From positions 5,084,001 to 5,148,000 of the forward strand of contig NC_089544.1 in the NCBI RefSeq assembly GCF_040115645.1: a stretch of DNA of 64,000 nt. The letters are read 5' to 3'. Shown in pieces: positions 1-12,200 of the stretch (position 1 is its first letter; each line of letters begins with the position of its first letter). This DNA comes from Euwallacea fornicatus. Taxonomy: Eukaryota; Arthropoda; Insecta; Coleoptera; Curculionidae. The notes below the pieces were generated by a model that had not been told where the DNA came from, ran no database searches, and was given only the letters and a program-made list of their open reading frames with translations. Position numbers and translations under genes: made by a program.

Positions 1-3000
1 TGATAAATATTTTTAATAGTGCCTTTATAGGCATTTGTTAGTAGTGTAGATACCTATAGCATTAAATGTTACGATAAAGGTGAGTTTAGTGAGAAATTTA
101 TTAGAATATGTCCATCAACTTTACAAGGGAATTACTTACCACCCAACAGAAGACAATTGTCTACAGGGTGTCCCGTAAACAATAGTACAAATAAATAATA
201 GGTACTAGAGGGTAAACAAATAGAGCGATTCAATTACAAAAAATCGATACTTTTAGTACTTTTACGAATTTTGATCCTCTGAATTGTTTTACTTTGTGAC
301 ACAATCGATGACTCAGTACGGATTTTGGAACGTACCTGCATAGAATTTTAGAGGATAATGTCGAAGAACGGCCCAAAGCACAAAATTTGCCTGTGTGAAA
401 TATTTAAGGAAATTGTTAATAAAGCAGCCCTGAAATGCGCAATAACGATTGGCGCTATTAAAGTGTCATCGTTATTGCTAAAAGCCGAATGCAACGGGGC
501 GACACAAATCGTGAGCAAAAAAAAATGAGGAAACAAAGAAAGAGAATTACATTAATGTAGAGTAAAAATAAAACTAAAACGATTCTTTTGGCCCCTTCCA
601 AAAGAATGTTAACGCGGTTCCAGGGTGAAACCCCATGTGGACAGACGGTCGGAGGTTACTGTCGCGTGAAATAAGGTAGGAGGAGAATGCTGAGAGCGAA
701 TCAGGCCGGCAGAAGGCCAGGTTGAGTTCTCTTCCGAAGGTTCACTTCATGAAAAAAAAGTTGATTGCGGTTGGGGCTCAAATGGAATAGACGTGCGTTC
801 CAAATAGTTTCTCCTACTAATTTCTCAATTGCACCTTGAAGACGATGGGCTTTGGGAAACTCGAGGGGCCAAAATCGGATTATCGATACCCGAATTTATG
901 CTAAATATCTCATTTTATAAGGATATACTCATTTTTTCCTCATTTCACTACTTTAAAGTGTGATACGTGCAAAATCAAACGTGAGCGTATATTCAATTCG
1001 TATACAAGGTTGAAATAAGCATTATTTTATATCAATATTATGAATAAAAATGGCTTCGTTCATTTGAATCCTCTCGTATTTTATTATAATCCTGGGTAAT
1101 AATACTATCACTCTTCTCTCCTTTGAAAACGTCGAGAAAATGGCTTCCAGTAGTAACAATTTCGACGTTGCCATATTTTCGGTCTGAGGTTTGACGTGAA
1201 GGTATTGTTTAAAACAATTAAGAAAAAAGGTCCATAACCTCAATAAATGTAATTGTTTTCTCAGCAGAAGCAGTATCATTATTATGGGGATGGGGTGGTT
1301 GAAAGCTGGTCAAATGCTGTTGCTTGGCAAAAGCGTCAATTACAAGGTAGTTCTCTTTCAAAAATTAATTAGGTATTATTTTAAAATTCTATCGGATATT
1401 ACATAAAAACATTCGCATTATTCAATTCTCGTACCAACTGCTTTGGGAGCACTAAGTTTTCATCCGAGGAACTCTGGATTTATGATTTCCTCACTGAATT
1501 CAGATTTGGTATTTAACATTGAAACATAAATACCCACAAATTTGAGTACCCCAGTTAGTATATACACTGCCAGATATCAATTTTCTGTTGTTAGTACTCA
1601 GCTGCTTATAAAAATAAACCAATTTTTCTTTTTGGTATTAACCTAAAATCATAGCATATCGTTGATCATATAATGAAATCAGGCGATTGGCGGGACGTGC
1701 TCTTGTCTTAATTGTGAAATCAGTGCCAAACGGAATGAAGGGTTATATTTGTCTTTGGGTGCCTTAAATCCAATTCATTGTATTGAATAGGAAGGTCTTC
1801 GCTTTTTTCTTTTTTATAAAAAATTTGGAATCACATAATCATATACTACTCGTTAAAACACCTGAAAACCCTTTTAATAAAAAAAAAGATTTATATGTTA
1901 AAAATAACGAGGCTAGCAAGTGATACGTTAGAGACACTAATGTTTTGATGTCACACGGCTCACCCGATTATTTGGGACTGTAAGCAGTGTGCGGCAAAGT
2001 ATTCAAAAACATGCAGAATACATGTTTTTTCAAAGTTATTGTAAATTTGTGTACATTATGATATTTTATTCCAAAACTATTTGATTCTTTTCGGGAATAA
2101 CGTGATAATAGATGCTTCGTCACTACTGCTATCGGCGAATAGATATACACGGTTTAATTTGGTTACTCATAATTTGTAAGTGAATCTTGAAGAAGTTTAC
2201 TTCCTGGCGTAAATTTTATGTATAATTACCATTCGCATTACCTTTCGTGAATTTTACTCATACGGGAGTTCGAAAAAGCTATGAAAAAAACACTGATTTC
2301 GTTAACTCACTAAAAAAATGAATGAGTCTAAATGAGAAATATTAATTTGCCCTGTATAAGAAAAACATATGAAACATCCGTTTACATGTGAAAATAAGCA
2401 CGACTATGAGTTATTTAAACTGCCCAACTTTCATGATCCGCATGATAGTTGTTTAAAAGTTACAGCAAACATACTTTTTTTAACTTTTTATTTGTGAGAG
2501 AATAACTTGGTAACGAAGGCCACTAGGAATGTTTTTTTGTGTGAAATACTAGCATTATTTTAGCCTCCTCTATAACTCTTAGAATTTATTACATGACCTG
2601 TTGGGATACCCGGTATGTATGACCATAAAACATTATTTTTCTTCTTTTTTCTCTTTTAATTGCTTCTGGTATAATATAATGGCAAGAGAAATTCTACATT
2701 TAAAAAAATATTAAATGATCAAGATTTAGAGACAATTTTCATAGCAGTAACTTTAGTGATATAAACAAGAACGATGGTAGAAGACCACGATCCGAAAATG
2801 AACGCAGGTTGTTCTAGTGACGACTGCATTCCTGACAAGAACTATATTCAAGACAAAACTCAGGTGAAACAGATAAAAAAATAGCAGCATTTATGGCGAT
2901 ATGAGGGAAATGACAAATTCATTTCTAATCTATGTAACTTCAAAAAGAAGAAAAATTTGCAAAACACACAAAAATATAATTAACAAGTTTTAAAGCAGAA

Positions 3001-3822
3001 AATACATATTCAGACAACGAAAAACTGGTATTGAAATTTTATAGGGAAAGATAGTTATAAATGGTGAAATAATCTGGTGAAAAAAGAAATAGAAACGACC
3101 CCCAAAGAAATGCTTAAATGGTACCAACATTCTCAGGTATACTCGTAGTAGTGAGAAATGGTCTCGCGTCCGCAGGAACATTTGGTTTTTTTAATGAAAA
3201 AGTTATGGCAACCTTCTATTGAAAAAAAATCTTCCAGGTTACGTTTTATAGAACCGCAAATAGAAATTTGTTTGGAATGTATTAATTAAGAAATTTCAAA
3301 GCGTTTATATAAAAAAATGTTTCGCTTTTGTCTCACTAGTTGTCTTGTTATTAAATAACTAAAGTATAACAAAAGCACCACTCCTTATCCACGCAAAATT
3401 TCCGTATTGTTAACGTAAAGGTGAAATAATACAACGCTCGCATTCCAGAGTTAAATACTTATTTGAATTTTAACGTTTATAATGGGTGAGGCAAACAATA
3501 TAAAATAAGATAAGAATAAGTGGTATTTCCTACCTGAGCACATATATCAAATCAGCTTAATTATTAAAAAAATATATTAAAACTTTGCCAATGTCGTTAG
3601 TATCTCTAACGATTTGATACTAGACCGAACAATATGAAAAGAAAAAAATAATTATTTGGAGCAGCTAGAAGATAATAGTGCATTAGTGGCCTTGCAATGT
3701 CTTATAAGATATTCTTAGATTAACCTTATCATATTCCCTGTAAATTTCTCAAGTAGTTTAGGTTAATTCGGGCGAAACAGCAAGTTCGTTAAAATCAACT
3801 TCTTACTGTGCTAAAGTGAAAA
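1..3822. other. Gene-poor AT-rich stretch
   Basis: I find no exon with convincing codon content and splice sites on either strand; open frames are short and look like chance AT-rich frames. The only structured parts are a GC-richer block at 580-877 with inverted ends (listed separately) and a lone transposon-end-like string near 165-182. Confidence 0.5.
580..877. repeat. Possible short inverted-repeat element (MITE-like)
   Basis: A GC-richer block of about 300 bp begins with CGATTCTTTTGGCCCCTT and ends with the near reverse complement AGGGGCCAAAATCG. The contrast with the AT-rich surroundings and the inverted ends suggest a small non-autonomous DNA element. The ends match over only about 14-18 bases and I see no clear target duplication, so it could be coincidence. 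Confidence 0.3.
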
Positions 3823-6148
3823 ATGGTAATTGGCTATTTCAACTATTTAATATTAAATAGTGGATATTATAAGAGTAATATTTTTTTATTATGTAACAAC
3901 TTCCTGTTTGAGTCTTCTGACTACTTTACGTCCCAATGTATTTCTAGCCAATTCTATAGGTAAAAAAAGATTTCAGCTAGAAACTACTTCACGCCTAGAA
4001 GAGCCCTCCTTTACGTTCCTGGGGATGATATCAAGAAAATTAACAAGTCATTTACCCTAAACGCCGACTGTATAGCCCTGGATTGTGAAGATGGTGTAGC
4101 AAGCAACAAAAAGGTCAGTTTTTATTATAAATATTTACAGGATGCTTCCTAAGTACGGTACATAACTTCGGGAGCGTATTCTACAGCTAAAATGAAGGTA
4201 ATTTTGTTATTTAAACTGTATCGCAAAAATGCTTTGTGGCGGAAATACAGGGTGTGAAAATTTCTTTAAAAAATTACAATTTTTTAATTATTTCCGAAAC
4301 TACTTGAGACATTTTAATGAAATTTTGCAGGGTTTGAGAGTTAGCAACGGCGCGTATTATACTCTAAAAACAGTGGCTGTTATGTGAGCAGTGGCGTGCG
4401 GGCAGGATAATTGCTGGATATTTAAAAGCAAAAATGTGGCACGCCACTGTTCTTTTCCAATATTTTGTTCCTTTTTTAATTATGTGTTCGATTTGAAAGA
4501 AAAAAGGTCTCTTGACTTTTTTTTCGTAGGACGCACCGTTTTCGAATAAATAAATAAAAAACATTGTAGATACATTTTTACATTCTTTTTTATTATTCTT
4601 AAGGGAAGAAATATTTGTATGAAGATATGAATTTTTTTGTTGTGTACTTGCCTGTTTGGTAGCGAAATTGTCGACATTTTACTAGTCACCAACACCGGTT
4701 ATTTATCTGTGCGTGAGACATTAAAATTCAAGCAATAAAATTTTCACACCCTGTTTTCCGCAACAAAGCATTTTTGGGATATAGTTTATATAACAAAATT
4801 ACCTTTATTTTAGCTGTAGAATACGCTCCCGAAGTTATGTACCGTACTTAAGAAACACCCTGTATAATTCAAATTAAGAATCGAAAATATGGTAATGCGA
4901 CTTTGGGTTTACTTGTGTAAAGATATGTTAAAATGAAAAATATCGATGAAATTATTTTCACCTACCTGTCCACAAACCAACAACGTTTTTCATTAATGCT
5001 TATTTTTCCGTGTTGAGTGGTAATCTAGATGGCAATAATAAGATAGATCTACATTAAATTTGTTCATGTAAAAACGCTAGTAGATTCATTACCGTAGGTA
5101 GAGCCCCTGAATTATTATTTTAGGAAAATGCTAGACATACAATTAGGTCATTTCTGGAGAATGGAAAACCTAAACTTGCTAGGGACTATGATTTAGGAGT
5201 TAGAATTAATGGATTTGATACCCCTCACTGGGAGGAGGATCTTAGATCCTGTCTCAATGCACCACATTTGCCCGACACGATTTTGATTCCGAAAGTGGAA
5301 ACTTCAGAAACAATCACTTTGGTGAGCTTAAATTACCGCGACAATTTCAAAACTAATTATTTACGATTTTACAGTTTGCAGAATATGTAAATAAATTTCT
5401 TCCTGTTGGTAAACGCATAAATATTATTATTTACATAGAATCAGCAAAATCATTCATTAATTTGGTGGATATTTGTAAAACTCTCCAGAACCTTTCCGAT
5501 GATAAAAGAATTGTGCCAGTAGCTCTGGTTTTTGGGAGTGATGACTTTTGCGCAAATTTAGGTAGCAACAATGTTATCCAATTGGCGCAAAAACATTTAT
5601 ATTTAGTAGTTTTGGTTTCAAGGAATTACAAGGACTGAAGGCTCGGATGAAGTGTTATATGCTAGACAAAAACTGGTTCTCGTTGCAAAAGCTTTTAATT
5701 TGCAAGCTATTGATATGGTATACATCAAGTATAAAGGCAAGGAAATACCAGTCTGCTTAGATTGCAAATTTGAAGCAAATCTTTCAGATTTGGAGGGTTT
5801 AAAACTCCAGTGTGAACAAGGGATGAGGATGGGTTATACAGGAAAACAGGTCATCCATCCGGGGCAAGTGCCTGTTGTACAAGAAGCCTTTTTACCCACC
5901 AACAAGCAAATTGAATGGGCAACTGGACTTCTTGAGTCTTTTGAAGAGCATCAAAGTAAAGGAAAGGTTCGTGAGAGTGTTCAATTATAAAAAGTGTTTG
6001 TTAGAGTGTTTTAAAAGGTGCATTTCGATATTCTTCAGTGCTACAATAACTTTTACAGGGAGCTTTCAGCTATAAGGGCAGCATGATTGATATGCCTACC
6101 ATGAGACAAGCAAGGAACATTATAAAACTTGCAAAACTAAAAAGTTAA
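3823..6148 (+). CDS. CLYBL: Citramalyl-CoA lyase, mitochondrial (CLYBL)
   Basis: CLYBL is a mitochondrial HpcH/HpaI-aldolase-family enzyme that cleaves citramalyl-CoA (itaconate/C5 catabolism, protecting B12 metabolism). Supported exons are 3977-4113, 5124-5321, 5375-5561, 5623-5966 and 6059-6148, with matching phases and GT-AG borders. Family marks are PRRALLYVPGDD, the acidic LDCEDGV motif, the VRINGFDT arginine segment, LIPKVE, FGSDDF (human FGGEDF), YARQK, GKQVIHPGQ and a C-terminal GSMIDMP. About 318 residues are certain; the human protein is 340. The 5' end is unresolved: the exon at 3977 starts in phase 1 (its first two bases complete a codon). An upstream ATG at 3823 could join it through a donor near 3893, another at 3860 through weak donors. 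A run of seven A at 3962-3968 could also hide a one-base error. Intron 4114-5123 holds a foldback MITE. Confidence 0.93.
4136..4864. mobile_element. Foldback MITE, ~125-bp terminal inverted repeats
   Basis: The left arm (4136 to about 4262) and right arm (about 4738 to 4864) are nearly perfect reverse complements over about 125 bases, starting TACAGGRTG and ending in an ACAGGGTGTGAAAATT inner boundary. The core of about 475 bp has no transposase. The element lies in the first large intron of the CLYBL gene. A target duplication is not obvious beyond a possible TA. Both arms share the string GTACGGTACATAACTTCGGG, which would make a good probe for relatives. Confidence 0.85.
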
Positions 6149-6171
6149 AATCTTTGTCAAAACCCAAAATG

Positions 6172-6206
6172 ATTAAACGATATATATTTTTTTAAATCCT
6201 TTTATT
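6172..6206. terminator. Facing poly(A) signals of convergent genes
   Basis: On the plus strand ATTAAA at 6172-6177 lies 24 bases past the CLYBL stop. On the minus strand AATAAA (TTTATT at 6201-6206) lies about 28 bases past the stop of the large secreted-protein gene. With only 85 bp between the two stops, the two 3' UTRs must abut or overlap. Confidence 0.55.
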
Positions 6207-6233
6207 AAATGAAATTAATGGTTATTCCAAAGG

Positions 6234-9200
6234 CTACAGATAATTATAATCCTCACCATCATACACGGTACTTTTCACAGGGTCGTCGATTGGGAAGTCT
6301 TCGCCTATGTATGGTTTATTGAATTGATCAAGAAACTCCTGGATTTTCTCCTGGCTGGACAGTCCCAAAAAAGGCTTTTTATACTGTTCTGCAACGTTCA
6401 TGCTAGTTCGTTCTGTGGGTTCCGCCTCGTTTTCAGTCAGATTAGTAGTTCGGTCAATAGAGGAAAGATTTTGTGTTAACGATTTTGCAGATTTTATGTC
6501 TGAAATTTTTAAAGTTGAGGATTGTGTTTGTTCCTTGTTTATTTGAAGAGTATCGGCAGATTCTGTCGTCACTGGAGGTAAATTGGGACGTGCAGAGGGT
6601 TGGTTGGTTTGAACTGAAAAATATATAGAGTCAAATTAAAAATTCATAACGCAAAATTTAAAATGAAAGAAAATTCTTTGCTGATTCGCGTAAAAATTCC
6701 AGCGACTTGGAACTCTGGAATATGAATTAATTTGAATGTCGAAACTCGTGAAAGCTAGATGAGTATATTTCACCAGTATAATGTACGGGAACGTTCGTTT
6801 CAACAAAATAAAATTTTGTTCAAATAATTTATTTTTATTTCTAGGGAGGTCGTTTTACGTTGGGTCTTAAATTATTCGCAGAAATGAAAATAACACTTTC
6901 CACTTTTGTGCAAACGATTATTTCTGTCAAGTCTGTGTCCCAGTAAGTAAGTTCTTTTTTTTAAATCAGAGTTTCGTTTCTAGGAAAATAAAAATAAAAA
7001 TATATAAATACTTACCTGATTTATTTGCTGGTGACAGTTCGACTAGTTCTTCAAAATTTTTCTCAGTTTGGTTTGCCGCATTCAATTCTAAACTTTCGTT
7101 AAAATGTCTCTCGAACAGCAATGGATTTATTGCCCCCAGTAAGTGCCCCCCACTCTCCCCACGTGCTTGACTTAATGGATATTCCTGATGCGGGAATTGC
7201 TTGTTAAATTCATCCACATCTTTATGTTGCTTTTTAATATCTCCCAGTATTGCATTCACCATGGGCACTTTTGGCAAACGATCACTGAAATTGTACTTCT
7301 TTAATTCACGAACTTGTGGTATTGTAACGTTCAAATTAAGAGGAATGATTGTGTGTACATGAGCTTTTTTATTTTCATCAATGCTGTTTCTCTGCAACAG
7401 CTCATCGTCTCCGTTTTCCCTTAGAAAATCGTCAAGAACTCCCTTGGGAGTCTCTCCCATGAATGGCGTCATTAAAGCCGGGATTAAATATAATCCGACA
7501 GTTTCGTTTTCAGAGTTAATTCTCGAGCTTAATTGAGGCATAGAGATCTGTTCGAAATTAATATCGTCCACTTCTTTCGGAATATCATCTGTGACCTGTG
7601 CTTTTGAAACTTCAAGAGGAAGTTTTATTTTTCCGTTTTCTTCAAACATTTTCCGTATTGTGGATTTTGACAGAGATGCTTCACTTGATTTGGCTGACAA
7701 TTTCTTCTTGCCCAGAAGATAATCTGAAATAATTAATGAAAGGTTTTCATTCTATCCGGAGTCGTTATATATACCTTTATTGCTGGCCGCCAGTTTGGCT
7801 TTGGAGCTTCTAAGTTTCTCATCACGTTTTCTCTTTCTTTCTTCCTGTTGGCTGGTCAAGATTTCCTTCATTTCTTGATGCATCTTATTGAAAAAATCCT
7901 TAAGGTTTTTCGCTCCTACTGATTGCTCTACCTCATTCAACGACTCCAATGTTTCTTCTACCTCTCCAATCTCAGTTTCTTGATTCGGTCCCATTGCCAT
8001 AAGTCTGTATAACCCGGAAGGCGTTGACTCCAAAACGATTTTATGTAATTTTGGGTCTGATAATTCAGGTTTAGATGCGCCAATGGCGTCTGAAATTTTT
8101 ATTGTATCAATACATAATGTATTTACTCCGGAGTACCTAAAATCTGTCCCATTCCTACAAATGTCTCTGGTTGTTCTTGTACAGCAGCCACAGTACCATG
8201 TTGAAAATCTAACAATTTTGGAGCAAAAATTATAGATTTATTCTCTAATGGGAAAGCAGGATGAGAAGTTTTCGTAGCTAATATTTGTTTTTGCCCAAAA
8301 AGTATTGGAGGCTTTGTATTCAGAGCTTGTCTGTGGGCAAAGTTGAGATTGTTAAATATCCATTCAAATTATTAAATCAACCACCTGGCATCATGAACGG
8401 CATCAGAAACATGCAACACCGCGTTTTTCCCACTATTCACACTTTCTTTCACAATGCCCCCTAATTTCTGGAAAGTATCCGTGACCCCAAAAGAATCCCC
8501 ATTTGGAGAGTGTATTGGAAAAGCCTCTTCACCACGTGTCCTCAGCATTTCTTCATTTATAGCTCCCAATTGTGGGTTCTGATTAGGTACTTTCGATATC
8601 TCATAAAATGACGGCACTACGACATTGCTTGGGGGAATCTTCGCTGCGGCCATTACAGAGTTTTTGGTGTTACCCAGCATGTTCCTCACATGATACAAAG
8701 GAGCCCTAGGATCATTAGATGCAATTAATTTTGTTCAATACATAGGGCGTCTAAAAAGTATTTAAAAATAGAGATAATTTTTTTTCTCCCACATTTCATC
8801 GAAATTCTCCCTGTGGTAAGTAAAATTAGAGGACCTATCAATATTTTAGATCACCCTGTATACAAAATAAATTTTTTTACTTAGGGCTTTCAAAACTATG
8901 CCTCAATACAGCTCCCATGTTGTCAAAAGTCTTTGGAATGTCAATTCTTGTGTTTGGATCTACCAAAAGTTGTGTAATAGGAATCACATCTGGGATTCCT
9001 CGGTTACGTCTGCTGGTAATTTTTTCGTCAGTTACTGCCAGCTCCTTACGATTTTGTAGATCTTTGATAATGCCGTCTCCAATGAAACCTAAAATTGAGA
9101 CAGAATCATGGGTAAGTTTTCCGGCTGTGCGTTGTTTGAACTTACCTAAGCGATTTTGATTTGGGAAGGAGAGAAAACGATGTGTTAAAAACTGATAATT

Positions 9201-12200
9201 TTATTCGATAATAATTTAGAATGTAACAAAGTATCTAAGCCTTACTTATCATTAATAAATCATCATCACCAGTAGCTTCTTTTTGGATTTGACCAACTTT
9301 TTCCCGTTGTGCTCCTAAAATCGTGTCCAAAGCTTTTTCCACTGGTGATCTACTTTTTCTCGCATATTCATGGTGTACTCTCTCCCATTCTTCGTGGAAA
9401 TTGTTACTCTTTGCTTGGAATAAATGGGGCGAAGCTACTGTCGGGTCGCTTTGAGATTCTGTAAAAGTGATTAGGCTTTTCTATTGTAGACAAAGATCAC
9501 TTTTTAATGGTCAACCTTTGGAATTTTTAACTTGTTCAGGCTTCAAAGTCCTGTCGTTATGCAAATTATTCCCAAGAATTTCCTCAATGAGGTCTTTCTC
9601 TTGCTTGATGAAAACGTTCTTTTCATCCTCATTCAGTTGTTTCATTACGTCCTCAAGGTTACCTAGAAGGTTCGTGGAGTTGCCCTGAAAAACACAAGAA
9701 TGCGAATAATTTTTGTGGATAATTACAATTATGTCGAGAAAGTAATCTGATAATTTCCCCGTTTCAGAACATTTTGAGACGCGAAATTTAAATATTATAC
9801 ACTACAAACATCATAAGTTCAATTGAGTATTTTCACCTTACTTTATCACTAGATTGTTCCTCATTTTCAGCTAGAACTCCTGTAGTGTTTTTTTCTGTTA
9901 CTGCTTTAGCATTGGTTGAATTCATCATTGGAACTTCAGTGATATCTTCTGTTTTATTGAATTGTTCCTTCGTAACGGGAATAGTGAACTGACCGTTCTC
10001 AATTTCTGAAGGGGCCATCGTTGATGTCTTAAAAGAAACAACTTTACACGAAATGAAAGCAATTATTAGATAACTTACAAGTGTACTTTGAGCAGCATTA
10101 TTTGATGTGGACATTGTCGTTGGTTTTGAGAATTGTTTTTGTTTATCTTCTTTAGTTTTCTCCTCAGAACTCTCTTCACTGGAATTGGGTTTCAGGGGAG
10201 ATTTTCTTTTAATAATCGAACTAATGTCTGTAACAGTTTCTCGGAAATGTGGAACTGGCATACCAACAATTTCGTCTTTATGGTCCTGTTTTGCCGCTTC
10301 TTCAAGTTTATCTGTTGTACTTGCTACGATAGGTGACGGTCCAACAAAGTTCCCAAAATGATCATTAGGCTCATTTCTCGATATATTATCAGCAAGTTGC
10401 GTTTTGTGCATTTCTTGATCAATATTGGAAAGTAATTGAGTATTGTGAATATGGGGCATTAATGATGAGTCATTTGCCTCTTGCATTGGTTTTTCACTAT
10501 TATTTTTAATTTTTGTCCCTTTGGGAGGTTCAGTTAAGCTTGTTTCAGTCCGAACTTCTTCTTCAATACTTATGTCATCTGGATTAATCATTAATGTTAA
10601 ATTATCATGTTCTTTGGAGTCGATGTTTCTTTTTCTGAATTGAGCATCTTCGGATCTTGCTCTTAAACTTTTCAAGTTGGTATTCAACTGATCCATTGCG
10701 TTACCAGTATTAGCTCTTAAGCTAGAATCTTCAGGCTGGACAACTTTTGAAATGTGTTGAGGGTCACTGAGTTTAGGCTCTGGGTGTGAATGGAATGTAT
10801 TTGAGGGCAATAGAGATTTAGAAGGCATGACAGAATGTACTACATCTGAATCAAAATTGAATGTCTTCTGATTTTCTGAATTTGTTGCAGGCAAATTCGG
10901 GTTCATAGTTTTTTCAAACGTATCATCTATCCCAAATTTCTTAGTATCAGCGGCTAGTCTAGACATTGTAGGTTTAATAACTGAATGAACTAAAGAGGCT
11001 AGATTTCCTGAGGGGAAGTAAGCATTTTCACCCAGCGAATTCGCTTGATTTTCACTCATCATCTTTTTCTCGTTTGGCTGCATCCTACTGCTTTGATCTA
11101 AAACAGAATGCACAATGCCTGAGGCCAAGTTTAATCCCTCTTGTTCGCTTTGATTGATATTTTCTCCTTTTGAACCACTTTCTCTTTTGATTCTCATTTC
11201 TGACCCTTCTAAAGCATCGAAACTTTCTCCATTTCCATCAATGACTTCTTCATTTTCATCATCCCTTCCTCCAGCCTTAATACTTGAATCCACAATATTT
11301 TTAATAAAATCCATTGTGTTTTTATCTTTTCCTGCTACTTCTCCTCCATTAAAACTCCGCCGTTTGGGCTGCAACATTGATCCTAGATCTAGGGCCGAAT
11401 TCACTATTCCAGAAGCAACATTCAGGCCACCGAAAGCGTCATTATCCGAACCGTGAGCCCTGGAGAATCTGCCCTTTCCACTCTCAATCTCGTGTGTCAC
11501 ATCAGATTTTGACAAATCGTTTAACGGTGTTGCATCTCTAGCATGGGCGTTGACAAAACTGCTGGGACCCAAAACTTGGAAAAATTGAGGTGCTGCCTGG
11601 GTTCCACTGGAGGCTTGCGCTAAAGCTTGGGAAGCTGCCTGTCCGAATCCATTATTAGCACTTTGACTAATTGCTTGTGCATTTGCCTGTGACTGTCCAA
11701 AACCAAGATCATGGGAAGAAGCACCGGCTTGAGCAAATCCATTAGTATATTGCCCAAACCCAATTCCAGATTGTGCTTTGGATTGAGTGTCTGCCTGACT
11801 GAATCCTCCTCCAACAGGACCAACAGGATTCAAGCCTCCACCTGACAAGGCCTTTGCTTGCGCATTTGCGTGGCTAAAGCCTCCCCCATATCCATTAAAT
11901 CCACCTCCTCCATTAGCCAGAGCATTTGCTTGAGCTTCAGTTTGACTAAAACCTCTTCCATATCCATTAAATCCCCTTCCGTGATTAGCCAACGCTTTTG
12001 CTTCAGCTTCAGCTTGGTTAAAACCTCCACCATATCCATGGAATCCATTTCCAGCAGTAACTTGTGCTTCTGCTAATCCTCTGGTCGGACTGAATCCGTT
12101 AGCTTTAGAATGGGAAAATGCATTTGCATAGGCTCCTGAATGGGCGAAGTCGTTGCCTATATGTACATTCGGTATATGTTCATGGGAGTGAGTGAGTGTG

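Noticed and set aside
165..182. Isolated ACAGGGTGTCCCG transposon-end-like string
   Set aside because: No inverted partner was found nearby, so it cannot be called an element on this evidence.
2600..2620. GGATACCCGGTAT resembling the end of the 18564 hairpin element
   Set aside because: Only about 12 bases match and no arm follows, so it is too short to call.
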